This document shows, in pieces, positions 22,870 to 31,506 of a DNA stretch of 64,000 nt (positions within the stretch are counted from its first letter, which is position 1; each line of letters begins with the position of its first letter). The position numbers and the translations under genes were made by a program. Below the pieces are notes generated by a model. It had not been told where the DNA came from, made no database searches, and saw nothing but the letters and a program-made list of their open reading frames with translations. The DNA lies in NCBI GenBank assembly GCA_965261945.1, contig CBDHEF010000002.1, forward strand, positions 2,790,001 to 2,854,000. The letters are read 5' to 3'. Source of the DNA: VXOI01 sp965261945 (GTDB lineage Bacteria; Chloroflexota; Dehalococcoidia; Lucifugimonadales; UBA3495).

Positions 22870-23889
22870 CTACCGGCGGTATTCGTCGCCGCAGTCGCCG
22901 ATGAGCCGGTAGAGGTCGCGGGAATGAGCGATGACGGCCTCGATGGACTCCAGGTCTTCGGCGTCCAGCCGGATGCGGAACACGCGGGTGTTGTCGGCGA
23001 TGTGTTCCGCCACGCCCAACCGGGCGCCGACGATGACTCCGCCAACCGCCGGGTGGCCCAGAACGTAACGCACCGCGACGTTGGCGATGCTGACCGTGTG
23101 CTTGTCGGCGACTGTCCTGAGCGCTGAAAGCAACTGCTGGAACAGGGCCCAGCCTCCCCAGGCGTCAATCATCTGCTTGTACTTTCGCAGGCTGGCGGTG
23201 TTCAGCGCGCCGGGCCTCGGCTCAGGCTGGCCGAGGTAGCGGTCGGACAGGAGGCCGCCGCAGACCGTGCCGTAGGCCAGCAGCGAGGATCCCTGCTCCT
23301 GGCAGAAGCTGGACATGGCGACTTCGGGGCGACGGTCAATCAGGGAATACTGGACCTGGTTGGACACCACGCGAATGCCGTGAGCGGCTATGTCCCGCAT
23401 CCGCTGCGTGTCGAAGTTGGTCAGGGCCACTTCCCGGAGTCTGCCCTCGTCCCGCAGGTCGGAGAGGTGGGACAGGGCATCGAGATAGCGGTTGTCGCCG
23501 TAGTCCCACCAGTGGAACTGCAACAGGTCCAGCCGCTCCATTCCCATGCGGCGGCGGGAAATGTCCACGTTGCCCTCGACGACCTGGCGCGTCATGGGGC
23601 CGGGGCGGGGCACCCACTTGGTGAACGCCTGCACCCCCGACAGGGCCTCCTCGCCGCGAGCCGCGACCAGTTGGCGCCGGAACTCGCCGATGAAGTCCTC
23701 GGCGGGGCCGTAATGGTCGGCCAGGTCCCAGGTCGTGAAACCCGCGTCCGCGTAGTCGAACATACTGCGGACTGCCGCACCGGGGTCTATGGAGCCGTGA
23801 GCGCCGGAAACCTGCCACATTCCGTTGAGGATGCGGCAAATCGGCATCTCCCCGGTCAGGTCATATCTGCTGGCCTCTGGAAGGGTCAT
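22870..23889 (-). CDS. Aldo/keto reductase
   Basis: A 339-residue TIM-barrel oxidoreductase. The catalytic tetrad is visible: Asp and Tyr in TTWDLADHYGPAED, Lys in VQAFTKWVP and His in LLQFHWWDY. The C-terminal NADP-binding region shows VGGVIVGARLGVAEHIADN. Three start codons are stacked at 23895-23889; the last is chosen because GAGG lies 5 nt upstream. It probably reduces an aldehyde or ketone with NADPH. It converges with the carboxymuconolactone decarboxylase-like gene, so they are not an operon. Confidence 0.94.
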   Translation of the reverse strand: MTLPEASRYDLTGEMPICRILNGMWQVSGAHGSIDPGAAVRSMFDYADAGFTTWDLADHYGPAEDFIGEFRRQLVAARGEEALSGVQAFTKWVPRPGPMTRQVVEGNVDISRRRMGMERLDLLQFHWWDYGDNRYLDALSHLSDLRDEGRLREVALTNFDTQRMRDIAAHGIRVVSNQVQYSLIDRRPEVAMSSFCQEQGSSLLAYGTVCGGLLSDRYLGQPEPRPGALNTASLRKYKQMIDAWGGWALFQQLLSALRTVADKHTVSIANVAVRYVLGHPAVGGVIVGARLGVAEHIADNTRVFRIRLDAEDLESIEAVIAHSRDLYRLIGDCGDEYRR

Positions 23890-24033
23890 CATCACCTCAA
23901 CGGGATTGTAACCGGCATCCTGCGCTATGCCCCGCTCCGTCGCAACTCATGCACTTTGTCCGTGGCCGGCCACCTGCCCCGGCCCACGGTGTGGCCCCAC
24001 GCTCAGGAACGCACGTCTTTGTAATATAGATTA

Positions 24034-24061
24034 GGAAATGTGGATGCGGAAATGTGGATGC
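24034..24061. repeat. Perfect 14-bp tandem duplication
   Basis: ggaaatgtggatgc occurs twice without mismatch (24034-24047, 24048-24061), between the aldo/keto reductase and MFS genes. Confidence 0.88.
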
Positions 24062-24081
24062 CCCCATCAGGCTCCCAACGA

Positions 24082-25368
24082 CTACCCCACTGACGGCTGA
24101 GGCACATTTTCCGAATGGCCTGTCCCGCCGGGGCGGGTGAAAAACAGCACGGCCACCGACAGCGCCGGCAGGACCATCATCACCAGCATGGCAAGGGTAT
24201 AAGTCCCGGTCAGGCTGTGCAACACCGCCACGGGCAGGGGCCCCGCCGCCGAAGCGCAGACGGAGATGGTCATCGCCGGCCCCTGGATCCGGCCCAATCC
24301 GTGGCGCCCGTAGTAGTGGGCCCAGATTGTGCCCTGGACGATCATATAGGACCCTCCGGAGACGCCCATCACCACAACATAGACCACCGCCACGAGCAGC
24401 GAATCCATTATCATAGCCATCGCCAAGGTGGCCAAAAGCGCCGCCATCGAGAAAGCGCAGAGGGCCTTGGGGCCTACGCGGTCCGCCACGAACCCGGCGG
24501 TAAGCGAACTGACCGCGGACGAGGCCGAGTAAATCGCAAAGACTCCCGCCGCCAGGGTTGCGCTCAGCCCGCTCTCCTGGAAGATGGATGCCTGATGGAA
24601 GATTAGCGCTGTGGAAACCAGGCTCGGTGAAGCCAGCGACAACGCCAGCAGCCAGAAGCTGGGTGAGCTGTAAACCCTGGTATCCCTGCCGACTCCGGGC
24701 GTCGGTTGCCTGGTCTCTGAAATGGGCGGCCGGGGCGACCCATCCGGGAACAACCCCAGGTCTTCGGGCCGGTTTCGGACGATGAAAATAGCCGCCGGTA
24801 CGATTAACCCCATCGCCACCACGCCAAGCACGGCGTAGGCTCCGCGCCAGCCGATGCTGTCAATCAGGAACCTGGCAAACGGCGGGAAAACGGCAGTGGA
24901 AACCATCGCTCCCAAGGTCATCATGCCGACGGCGCGGCCCCGCAGCGAAACGAACCACTGGTTCACCAGCAGGATGCAGTTGATGCTCAACGATCCCTGG
25001 CCCAGGGCGCGCAAACTGGCGAAGGCCACGAAAAAGAGGACCACATTGGTGGCGGAGGCCATGCCGAAACACGCTGCGCCGAGACCCAACCCGGCGGCCA
25101 CCAGCATTATCCTCGGCCCGTACCGGTCTGCGAGGCGGCTCACGACCGTCACCATAACGGCGCTCACTGCCGTGCTGGCCATGAACAGCAACGAGATTCC
25201 GGTGCGGGAAAGCCCTGTGTCCTCGATTATGGAATCAATGAAAACCGAGAAAACGTAGGACTGGCCCGGTCCGGTGCTGAATATGACCAGACCCGACGCA
25301 ACGACGATGAACCATCCATAGAAGATGCGGCGCCCGGGCATGGGAGAGATGCCGGATAGTCGGCTCAT
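24082..25368 (-). CDS. MFS transporter, monocarboxylate/oxalate-formate type
   Basis: A 428-residue membrane protein with 12 hydrophobic helices. FYGWFIVVASGLVIFSTGPG at helix 1 and the loop SRLADRYGPRIMLVAAGLG (the MFS RxxDRxGxR-type motif) are typical of the monocarboxylate and oxalate/formate antiporter branch. A central cytoplasmic loop of about 25 residues (PDGSPRPPISETRQPTPGVG) separates the two six-helix halves. Likely a proton- or exchange-driven transporter of an organic acid. It is near catabolic genes but not in an obvious operon. No ribosome site is evident at the ATG. Confidence 0.92.
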   Translation of the reverse strand: MSRLSGISPMPGRRIFYGWFIVVASGLVIFSTGPGQSYVFSVFIDSIIEDTGLSRTGISLLFMASTAVSAVMVTVVSRLADRYGPRIMLVAAGLGLGAACFGMASATNVVLFFVAFASLRALGQGSLSINCILLVNQWFVSLRGRAVGMMTLGAMVSTAVFPPFARFLIDSIGWRGAYAVLGVVAMGLIVPAAIFIVRNRPEDLGLFPDGSPRPPISETRQPTPGVGRDTRVYSSPSFWLLALSLASPSLVSTALIFHQASIFQESGLSATLAAGVFAIYSASSAVSSLTAGFVADRVGPKALCAFSMAALLATLAMAMIMDSLLVAVVYVVVMGVSGGSYMIVQGTIWAHYYGRHGLGRIQGPAMTISVCASAAGPLPVAVLHSLTGTYTLAMLVMMVLPALSVAVLFFTRPGGTGHSENVPQPSVG

Positions 25369-25570
25369 TTCGTGCGGCTACCCGGCGGGTGAGGATGCGA
25401 AAGTCATGTCGGATTCACATCGCTCCTCCCAAACCCAGTTATGCGGCTGCCCCAAAATGACCACAAAAGCGGTAATCCGGAGGATTTGACCGTCATGGTG
25501 ATGTTCACGAGATATACCACAGGCGCTTTAATACCCTCTGCCTGAATGTAAGCTGATGTCTCTTCAAAGT

Positions 25571-25617
25571 ACCCGGACTTGCACCCGGACTTGCACCCGG
25601 ACTTGCACCCGGACTTG
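25571..25617. repeat. 12-bp tandem repeat, nearly 4 copies
   Basis: acccggacttgc repeated at 25571, 25583, 25595 and (partly) 25607, without mismatch. No spacers are present, so it is not a CRISPR. It lies 3' of the luciferase-like gene. Confidence 0.93.
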
Positions 25618-25650
25618 TCAACGAATCTGTCCCGGTCTTTGCGGGAGGAC

Positions 25651-26784
25651 TTATCCCAGGGACTTGGGATTGACTGGAGTGGGCATGGCCTGCACTTCGG
25701 GAAGAACCTTTTCGGAAAATAGCTTGAGGCTTTTTTCGGCCTTATCCCTCGGCATCCCGCCGTAGAACATGTGGACCACGATCTTTTCTAGGCTGATGGT
25801 CTGCTGTAGCGCCCTGATCCTTTCTATTATCTCGTCCGGCGTACCAATGGGCTGGGTTGCGCGCCGGGCAGCGAAACTGGCATCCGCGGTACCGACGTCG
25901 GCATTCTGGCGCAGGAGGTATTCCTCGTAGCCGTGTATGCCTTCATAGCCCGGATTGTTCCATTCGAAGTAGTGGTGCTGGGCGGCGGTGAGTTGGTTGT
26001 GGAAATAGGTCCACCCCTCTTCGGATTCTTCCGCGGTCTCGGCGCAGTACATCCACAGTAGAGTGGTAGGCTGGTCGGGCGGAAGGCCGAGTTCATTCCG
26101 AATGCTGTTGAACCTTCGTACCTTGGCGGTCATCTCGTCAACATCGTCGCCGGCGACAAACATCTGCCCAAGGCCGTTTTCGGCGGCCATTCTCGCAGAC
26201 GCCTCGGTCGTAAACGCCACCTTGATGTCCTTGGTCAGTTCACCCTTATGCCGGGCCTGTGGCCGGATGGTGGTCGGTGGAATATCGTAGACCTCACCCT
26301 TGAATTCGAAGCGTTCCGCGCCGTCAGCGGCCTTGATGGCATTGATCACATCGTAGAAATACTTGTGCGATTGTTCTATCGGGTAGCCCAGCGAGGCATA
26401 CTCGTGAGGAGCGATCCCACGGCCGATCCCCAGGTGGAGGCGCCTGCCTTTCAGCAGGATGTCGAGCATGGAAATCTCGGAAGCCAGCCGGACAGGATTC
26501 CACCACGGGGCGACGATGACCGCGGTGCCCACGTCGACTCGACTGGTGCGGCCCGCCCAGTATGCCAGGTACTGTAGCGGGTTGGGCTGCATCGAATAGG
26601 CAGAACCGTAGTGTTCGGTCGCCCAGATCGAATCGAACCCCAGCGGCTCGACCAGCTCCCCCATATAGAGAGTGTCGTCCAGGTTCTTGGCGTCCGGCAC
26701 CGCTGGCGGGCGGTCGTAGTCTTCCGCCATCAGACGGGGCCAGTCCCCTTGGTTGTAGCCAGTGACCATCACTCCACAGTGCAT
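25651..26784 (-). CDS. Luciferase-like flavin-dependent monooxygenase
   Basis: A 377-residue TIM-barrel protein starting MHCGVMVTGYNQGDWPRLMA; GGAGG lies 9 nt upstream, so upstream in-frame starts are discarded. GELVEPLGFDSIWATEHYG, VGTAVIVAPWWNPVRLASEI and GRRLHLGIGRGIAPHEYASL are the F420/FMN-binding strands of the bacterial luciferase-like family. These use reduced flavin (FMNH2 or F420) to oxidise substrates such as alkanes, sulfonates, or complex organic acids. It has two paralogues in the window at 60071 and 61759, but is more distant from them than they are from each other. Substrate unknown. Confidence 0.93.
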   Translation of the reverse strand: MHCGVMVTGYNQGDWPRLMAEDYDRPPAVPDAKNLDDTLYMGELVEPLGFDSIWATEHYGSAYSMQPNPLQYLAYWAGRTSRVDVGTAVIVAPWWNPVRLASEISMLDILLKGRRLHLGIGRGIAPHEYASLGYPIEQSHKYFYDVINAIKAADGAERFEFKGEVYDIPPTTIRPQARHKGELTKDIKVAFTTEASARMAAENGLGQMFVAGDDVDEMTAKVRRFNSIRNELGLPPDQPTTLLWMYCAETAEESEEGWTYFHNQLTAAQHHYFEWNNPGYEGIHGYEEYLLRQNADVGTADASFAARRATQPIGTPDEIIERIRALQQTISLEKIVVHMFYGGMPRDKAEKSLKLFSEKVLPEVQAMPTPVNPKSLG

Positions 26785-27179
26785 CCGCGTGTTCCTCCTT
26801 CCGCTCCACCTGCTCAGTCCAAATTCAGGTCGATCTTCAACACGGCAATTCGACATATCAGTATAACTGTTCCTTTGCGTATCCACCGGGAATCGGAATT
26901 CGCATCCAGGGCGGCCACGGAAGGGTCAAAGCGGTATTGCCCCGTGGGGTACGCCGGGGGGAAGGTGGAATCCTGGCGAAGGCATTACAATGGGGGCGTC
27001 CCCACAGCAAACGGGGCAGGACCATCCGGGACTCGCCGCCGGGACTCGCCGCCAATTCAGCCGGGGCGTACCGATTTCTTGCCGTCTCCAGTAGCTTCAT
27101 TGACCGGGCGGACGGAGGAGTCAGACCTGGACCATTGCCGGAACGAAGAACCCAGAATCCTACATTCGGAGGCCCCAGA
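26785..27179. other. Intergenic region between divergent monooxygenase and gamma-glutamyltransferase genes
   Basis: About 395 bases. An open frame runs in front of the gamma-glutamyltransferase gene, but its composition and lack of a ribosome site argue against coding. I see a perfect 13-bp tandem duplication (ccgggactcgccg, 27026-27051) and no family A or B repeat. Promoters for both genes should be here but no clear -35/-10 pair was found. Confidence 0.5.
27026..27051. repeat. Perfect 13-bp tandem duplication
   Basis: ccgggactcgccg occurs twice directly adjacent (27026-27038, 27039-27051). Confidence 0.8.
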
Positions 27180-28940
27180 ATGCCAGTCAAAGGGACCACG
27201 CTGACCAGTCTTCGTCCATTGATGCAGGGCGTCAACGGAATGGTTGCAGCCAGCCACCCCAGCGCCGCCATGGCTGGCCTGGAAGTGCTGAAAAACGGCG
27301 GCAACGCCATTGACGCCGGAGTGGCCGTTGGCCTGGCGTTGAACGTGGCGCATATTGATGATTGCAGCTTCCTGGGCGTGGCGCCCACGGTCATATACCT
27401 GGCCGACCGGAAAGAAGTTACCACCGTTGACGGGCTGGGCGTCTGGCCCAGGGCCGCGTCTGTTGAGTACTTTCAGAAAAATCACGACGGAAAGATTCCG
27501 GCCGGCGTGCTCTCGTCCTTAACGCCGGCCGCCGCCGATTCGTGGCTGACGTCCCTGTCCAGGTTCGGCACGATGACCTTCGGACAGGTGGCGGCTGCGG
27601 CCATCGGCCTGGCCGAAAACGGATTTCCGATGTACCGCTACCTGGCCGGCCGGTTCAAGACCGCCTTCGACCAGTACAACGCCCACCCGTCAACTGCCGA
27701 AATCTACCTGCCCGGCGGCCGCGCCCCCAGACAGGGCGAGATGTTCTATCAGAAGGACCTGGCCGCCACCCTGTCCAAAATCGCGGATGTGGAGGCTTCC
27801 AACGCCGGGACAGGCCGGGAGGCCGCGCTCAAGGCGGCCAGAGACTACATCTACACCGGCGAACTGGGACGCAGGATTGCCGCATACAACCGGGAGATGG
27901 GAGGTCTGCTCACCGAGGAAGACCTGGCCCGGTATCACGTCCAGGTTGCTCCGCCGGTGACGGTGAATTACAAGGGCTACGACGTATACAGCACCGGGCC
28001 GTGGGGCCAGGGGCCGACGTTCCCCCAGGCCCTCAAGATTCTGGAAGGATACGACCTGGCGTCCATGGGCCACAATTCCGCCGAGTACATCCATACGGTG
28101 AACCAGGCCTTGAATCTGGCCTTTGCCGACCGGGAGCAGTACGTGGGAGATCCGGACTTCGTGGACGTGCCAATCAATGAAATGCTGGCGGAGGAATACC
28201 TGGCCAAGCGCCGCTCCCTGATCGACCCGGATCTGGCCTGGCCGGGCACTCCCCCGGCGGGAGACCCGCGCAACGGCAGGGCGACTTTCGACGGCGCCCC
28301 GCAGTCCCCTCGGGAGGCGGCAGCCCCAGTCGGCACAGCCGGAGTCAGCGGGGGCGGAACTTCTTATTTCGCCGTGATCGACCGGGATGGAAACATCTTC
28401 TCCAGCACCCCCAGCGAGGGCGCCAAGAACGGCGGGCCGATAATCCCCGGCTCCGGCCTGTCGTTCTCATTGCGCGGCACCCAGTCCAAGCTGACCGAAG
28501 GCCATCCGGCAGCGGTCGCCGGGGGCAAGCGGCCCAGGCTCACTCCCGCGCCCGCGCTGGTGTTGCGCGACGGCGAGCCCGTGATGGCCCTTGGCGCTCA
28601 CGGCGGCGACCATATCCCGCAAGGCACTCTGCAACTCCTGCTCAACGTCCTGGAATTTGGCCGCGACCCCCAAGAGGCCGTGGAGGAACCCCGGTTCTAC
28701 AGCTATAACTTCCCCAGTACCAACTGGGCGTCGAAATATGAGCCGGGGATGCTGCGCTTGGAGGGCCGTATTTCCGGTGAAGTGGCCGAGATATTACGGC
28801 GGAAGGGCCACACGATAGAGCATTATCCCGATTGGTGGGAGGGTTCCGCCTTGTACTGTGTCATCACTCGCAACCCGGAGACCAGGGTGTTGCAGGGCGG
28901 CGCAGACCCGCGTTGCGAGGCCTACGCCGTAGGATTCTAG
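27180..28940 (+). CDS. ggt: Gamma-glutamyltransferase family protein
   Basis: A 586-residue Ntn-hydrolase; ATG at 27180 with GGAGG 8 nt upstream. GMVAASHPSAAMAGLEVLKN and GGNAIDAGVAVGLALNV open the large subunit. GGGTSYFAVIDRDGN holds the Thr (T394) that cleaves the precursor and then acts as nucleophile of the small subunit. SGLSFS and GAHGGDHIPQ match the later conserved region. No signal peptide is visible, unusual for exported family members, so it may be cytoplasmic and hydrolyse gamma-glutamyl or related amides. An M20 peptidase gene starts 39 nt downstream; the two probably form an operon for peptide or acyl-amino-acid breakdown. Confidence 0.93.
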   Translation: MPVKGTTLTSLRPLMQGVNGMVAASHPSAAMAGLEVLKNGGNAIDAGVAVGLALNVAHIDDCSFLGVAPTVIYLADRKEVTTVDGLGVWPRAASVEYFQKNHDGKIPAGVLSSLTPAAADSWLTSLSRFGTMTFGQVAAAAIGLAENGFPMYRYLAGRFKTAFDQYNAHPSTAEIYLPGGRAPRQGEMFYQKDLAATLSKIADVEASNAGTGREAALKAARDYIYTGELGRRIAAYNREMGGLLTEEDLARYHVQVAPPVTVNYKGYDVYSTGPWGQGPTFPQALKILEGYDLASMGHNSAEYIHTVNQALNLAFADREQYVGDPDFVDVPINEMLAEEYLAKRRSLIDPDLAWPGTPPAGDPRNGRATFDGAPQSPREAAAPVGTAGVSGGGTSYFAVIDRDGNIFSSTPSEGAKNGGPIIPGSGLSFSLRGTQSKLTEGHPAAVAGGKRPRLTPAPALVLRDGEPVMALGAHGGDHIPQGTLQLLLNVLEFGRDPQEAVEEPRFYSYNFPSTNWASKYEPGMLRLEGRISGEVAEILRRKGHTIEHYPDWWEGSALYCVITRNPETRVLQGGADPRCEAYAVGF

Positions 28941-28979
28941 CCCCAGGGCAAACACCGACAATCTACCGGAGGACTATAG

Positions 28980-30338
28980 ATGCCTGATTTAGACGACCTG
29001 CTGGACCAAGTCGATGAAATGCGCGACGAGATTGTGGCGCTGGAGCAGGACATGGTCCGCATTCCCACGGTCAACACCGGCTTCATGCCCACCGGCAACG
29101 AGACGGAGCTGTGCCGGTACATCGAGAAATGGCTGGCCGAGGACGGCGTGGCCTGCGAGATTATCGAGTCCGCTCCAGACCGGGGCAACCTGATTGCGCG
29201 GCTGGAAGGCAGTTCGGGGCAGGCCGGGCTCATGTTCATGTCCCACCTGGACGTGGTGCCGGTGGAAGAGGAGGAGAAGTGGCGTTTTCCTCCTTTCAGC
29301 GCCACGGTGGCCGATGGCCGGGTTTTCGGTCGAGGAGCCTCGGACTGCAAGGCCCTGCTCACCTGCCAACTGATTGCCATGCGAATTCTCAAGCGGAATG
29401 GCGTCCCGCTCAAGGACAGCCTGATCCTGGCCTCCTGCGCCGACGAGGAGCATGGCGGCCGCTACGGGTTCGGCTGGATGGCCGGGAACCATCCAGATAA
29501 GCTGGCGGCTCCCCTGGCCGTGAATGAAGGCGGCGGAGTCCCCATCGAGGCGGCGGGGAACCTCACTTACCTGCTGGGAGTGGGCGAGAAAGGCCGCTTG
29601 CAGTTGGAGATTGAGGTCCGTGGCTCCAGCGCCCATGCGTCAACCCCGTGGCAGGGTTCAAACGCCCTGTTCGGCCTGTCGGAAGTCGTGAAGCGGATTG
29701 AAGCCTACGAGCCGGAGCGTGACACTTCCACCAGCTTGTTCCAGCACCTGTCGGTTTTCGCCATCGAAGACAGGCCGTCGGCGGCAAACATCGACCAGAT
29801 AATCGCGGACACCGAGGACGGAAACCCCCGGTTCGCCTCAATCATGAGGGCGCTATCGCGGATGACCATCACGCCCACCATGATTCAGGGCGGCATCAAG
29901 TCCAACAGCGTTCCCGAGTCGGTCCGCCTGACCTGCGATGTTCGGACGCTGCCCCACCAGGACGAAGCCTACGTCCGGCAGGAGTTGGGCAAGATACTCG
30001 ACGGAATTCCGGGGGTGGAGATTGACATCGATTATATGTCGGTTCCCAACTCCTCTCCCTTTGAGACGGACTTCGCCCAGCGAATCCAGATCAGCGCCGC
30101 CAGGGCCTTCGGACGGGACGACATCCAGTGGGTCCCCTCGCTGAGCACCGGGTTTACCGACTCCCGCTTCACCCGCAACCTGGGGACCACCACCTACGGC
30201 ATGGCCGGCTCCCACCCCGACGATGACCCAATGCTCGCCAACATTCACGGCACCGACGAATCGGTGGGCATCCAAAGCCTGATGAGCGGCTCACGAATCA
30301 TGCTGGCCCTGGCCTACGACATCCTGGCCGAAAAGTAG
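28980..30338 (+). CDS. M20 family metallopeptidase (ArgE/DapE/CPG2 type)
   Basis: A 452-residue protein with CCGGAGG 7 nt upstream of the ATG. Metal ligands and active-site residues are in order: FMSHLDVVPV (His, catalytic Asp), GRGASDCKALL (bridging Asp), CADEEHGGRYG (catalytic Glu and ligand Glu), VNEGGG, and SHPDDDPMLANIHGTDES near the C-terminus (last His). The dimerisation lid sits at about residues 205-330 (EIEVRGSSAHASTP). Such enzymes remove acyl, carbamoyl or amino-acid groups from N-substituted amino acids. It is co-oriented with the gamma-glutamyltransferase gene. Confidence 0.95.
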   Translation: MPDLDDLLDQVDEMRDEIVALEQDMVRIPTVNTGFMPTGNETELCRYIEKWLAEDGVACEIIESAPDRGNLIARLEGSSGQAGLMFMSHLDVVPVEEEEKWRFPPFSATVADGRVFGRGASDCKALLTCQLIAMRILKRNGVPLKDSLILASCADEEHGGRYGFGWMAGNHPDKLAAPLAVNEGGGVPIEAAGNLTYLLGVGEKGRLQLEIEVRGSSAHASTPWQGSNALFGLSEVVKRIEAYEPERDTSTSLFQHLSVFAIEDRPSAANIDQIIADTEDGNPRFASIMRALSRMTITPTMIQGGIKSNSVPESVRLTCDVRTLPHQDEAYVRQELGKILDGIPGVEIDIDYMSVPNSSPFETDFAQRIQISAARAFGRDDIQWVPSLSTGFTDSRFTRNLGTTTYGMAGSHPDDDPMLANIHGTDESVGIQSLMSGSRIMLALAYDILAEK

Positions 30339-30364
30339 GCGCTGTTGCGCTTGAATCCAGTTCA

Positions 30365-30391
30365 CCGTCATTCCCGCGAAAGCGGGAATCC
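30365..30391 (-). repeat. Dispersed palindromic repeat, family A
   Basis: Reverse-oriented canonical copy with loop gaa; it sits 27 nt after the M20 peptidase gene. Confidence 0.93.
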
Positions 30392-30457
30392 ATAAGGTTC
30401 GGCAACGGCAAGGCTGCTCCCCGTTTCCACGAGGATATGTATTGGCAGGGGCGCTCT

Positions 30458-30519
30458 GGATTCCCGCTTTCGCGGGAATGACGGTAGGGGCGGGAATGAC
30501 GGTAGGGGCGGGAATGACG
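30458..30519 (+). repeat. Family A repeat with an expanded 18-bp tail
   Basis: A canonical copy (30458-30484) whose right arm is part of an 18-bp tandem repeat gggaatgacggtaggggc (30474-30491, 30492-30509, partial to 30519). It shows that the palindromes themselves can be duplicated in part. Confidence 0.9.
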
Positions 30520-30546
30520 ATGGAGAGGAAGATGTGTAGGATTCGA

Positions 30547-30552
30547 TATAAT
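30547..30552 (+). promoter_or_regulatory. Candidate -10 box of the ABC ATPase gene
   Basis: TATAAT, 23 nt upstream of the start at 30575. No good -35 was found; the repeat block lies directly upstream. Confidence 0.35.
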
Positions 30553-30574
30553 TCCCAAGGGAAGGGGTGAGAAA

Positions 30575-31339
30575 ATGATTGAGGAAAAGCCCAATGGGGC
30601 ATCCGAAGAACCCATAATCGTCTGCCGCGACGTGCACAAGTGGTTCGGGCAGTTCCACGTATTGAGGGGCGTCACGACGTCGGTGAACCGCAGCGATAAG
30701 GTGGTGGTGGTCGGGCCGTCCGGGTCGGGCAAGTCCACCTTCATCCGCACCATCAACCGGCTGGAGGAGCACCAGCGCGGCGACATCGTGGTTGACGGCG
30801 TACCGATGACCCAGGACGTGCGCAACATCGACGCCATCCGCCGCGACGTGGGCATGGTGTTCCAGCAGTTCAACCTGTTCCCCCACCTGTCGGTGTTGCA
30901 GAACGTCACCCTCGCGCCGATCAAGGTGCGGAAGTGGAAGCGCGCCGAGGCCGAGGAGGTGGCGATGGAGTTGCTGGAGCGGGTTGGAATCCCGGAGCAG
31001 GCCGACAAGCACCCCGGCGAACTCTCAGGCGGTCAGCAACAGCGGGTCGCCATCGCCCGCGCCCTGGCCATGCAGCCCAAGATTATGCTGTTCGACGAGC
31101 CCACATCGGCGCTGGACCCGGAGATGATCCGCGAGGTGCTGGACGTGATGCGGGAGCTGGCGGAGTCGGGCATGACCATGATCATCGTGACGCACGAGAT
31201 CGGCTTCGCCACCGAGGTCGCCGACCGCATCCTGATGTTCGACGAGGGCGTAATCATCGAGGACGCGCCCCCCGGCGAGTTCTTCAACAACCCTCAGCAG
31301 GAGCGCACCCAGACCTTCCTCAGCCAGATACTCTCCTGA
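30575..31339 (+). CDS. Polar amino acid ABC transporter ATP-binding protein (GlnQ-like), orphan
   Basis: A 254-residue ATPase. Walker A GPSGSGKST, Q-loop MVFQQFNLFPHLSVLQN, signature LSGGQQQR and Walker B IMLFDEPTSALDP are all intact, followed by TMIIVTHEIGFATEVADRI. QQFNLFPHLT/SVLQN and the closing GxxIEDAPPGEFFNNP are typical of the polar amino acid family (GlnQ, HisP). AAGGGAAGGGG precedes the ATG. No permease or solute-binding gene lies beside it in the window, so its partners must be elsewhere or missing. Confidence 0.95.
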   Translation: MIEEKPNGASEEPIIVCRDVHKWFGQFHVLRGVTTSVNRSDKVVVVGPSGSGKSTFIRTINRLEEHQRGDIVVDGVPMTQDVRNIDAIRRDVGMVFQQFNLFPHLSVLQNVTLAPIKVRKWKRAEAEEVAMELLERVGIPEQADKHPGELSGGQQQRVAIARALAMQPKIMLFDEPTSALDPEMIREVLDVMRELAESGMTMIIVTHEIGFATEVADRILMFDEGVIIEDAPPGEFFNNPQQERTQTFLSQILS

Positions 31340-31420
31340 GCAGGGCGCATTGCTGCTCCCCCTGCCTTGAGGGTGCGGGCAAACTTCAGTCTACCGGCAA
31401 CCTTGGTTCCGATATGAGAA

Positions 31421-31463
31421 CGCCCTCACCCTAACCCTCTCCCAGAGGGAGAGGGTTAGGGTG
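31421..31463. repeat. Dispersed palindromic repeat, family B (full, symmetrical)
   Basis: cgccctcaccctaaccctct followed by cccagagggagagggttaggg, so both arms carry the CCCTAA/TTAGGG part. It lies between converging genes. Confidence 0.92.
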
Positions 31464-31506
31464 TAGAGAACTCTCCGGCATTCTCCCATGAGGAGATGGA
31501 ACAAGG

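Noticed and set aside
25571..25617. 12-bp array as a possible CRISPR
   Set aside because: The units are contiguous with no spacers, too short, and no cas gene is present.
26937..27179. 81-codon N-terminal extension of gamma-glutamyltransferase
   Set aside because: No ribosome site, no family similarity, includes a 13-bp tandem duplication; the ATG at 27180 has GGAGG upstream and begins the conserved part.
31421..31463. CCCTAA/TTAGGG motif as telomere-like DNA
   Set aside because: It is part of short dispersed palindromes in a bacterial genome, not long arrays.
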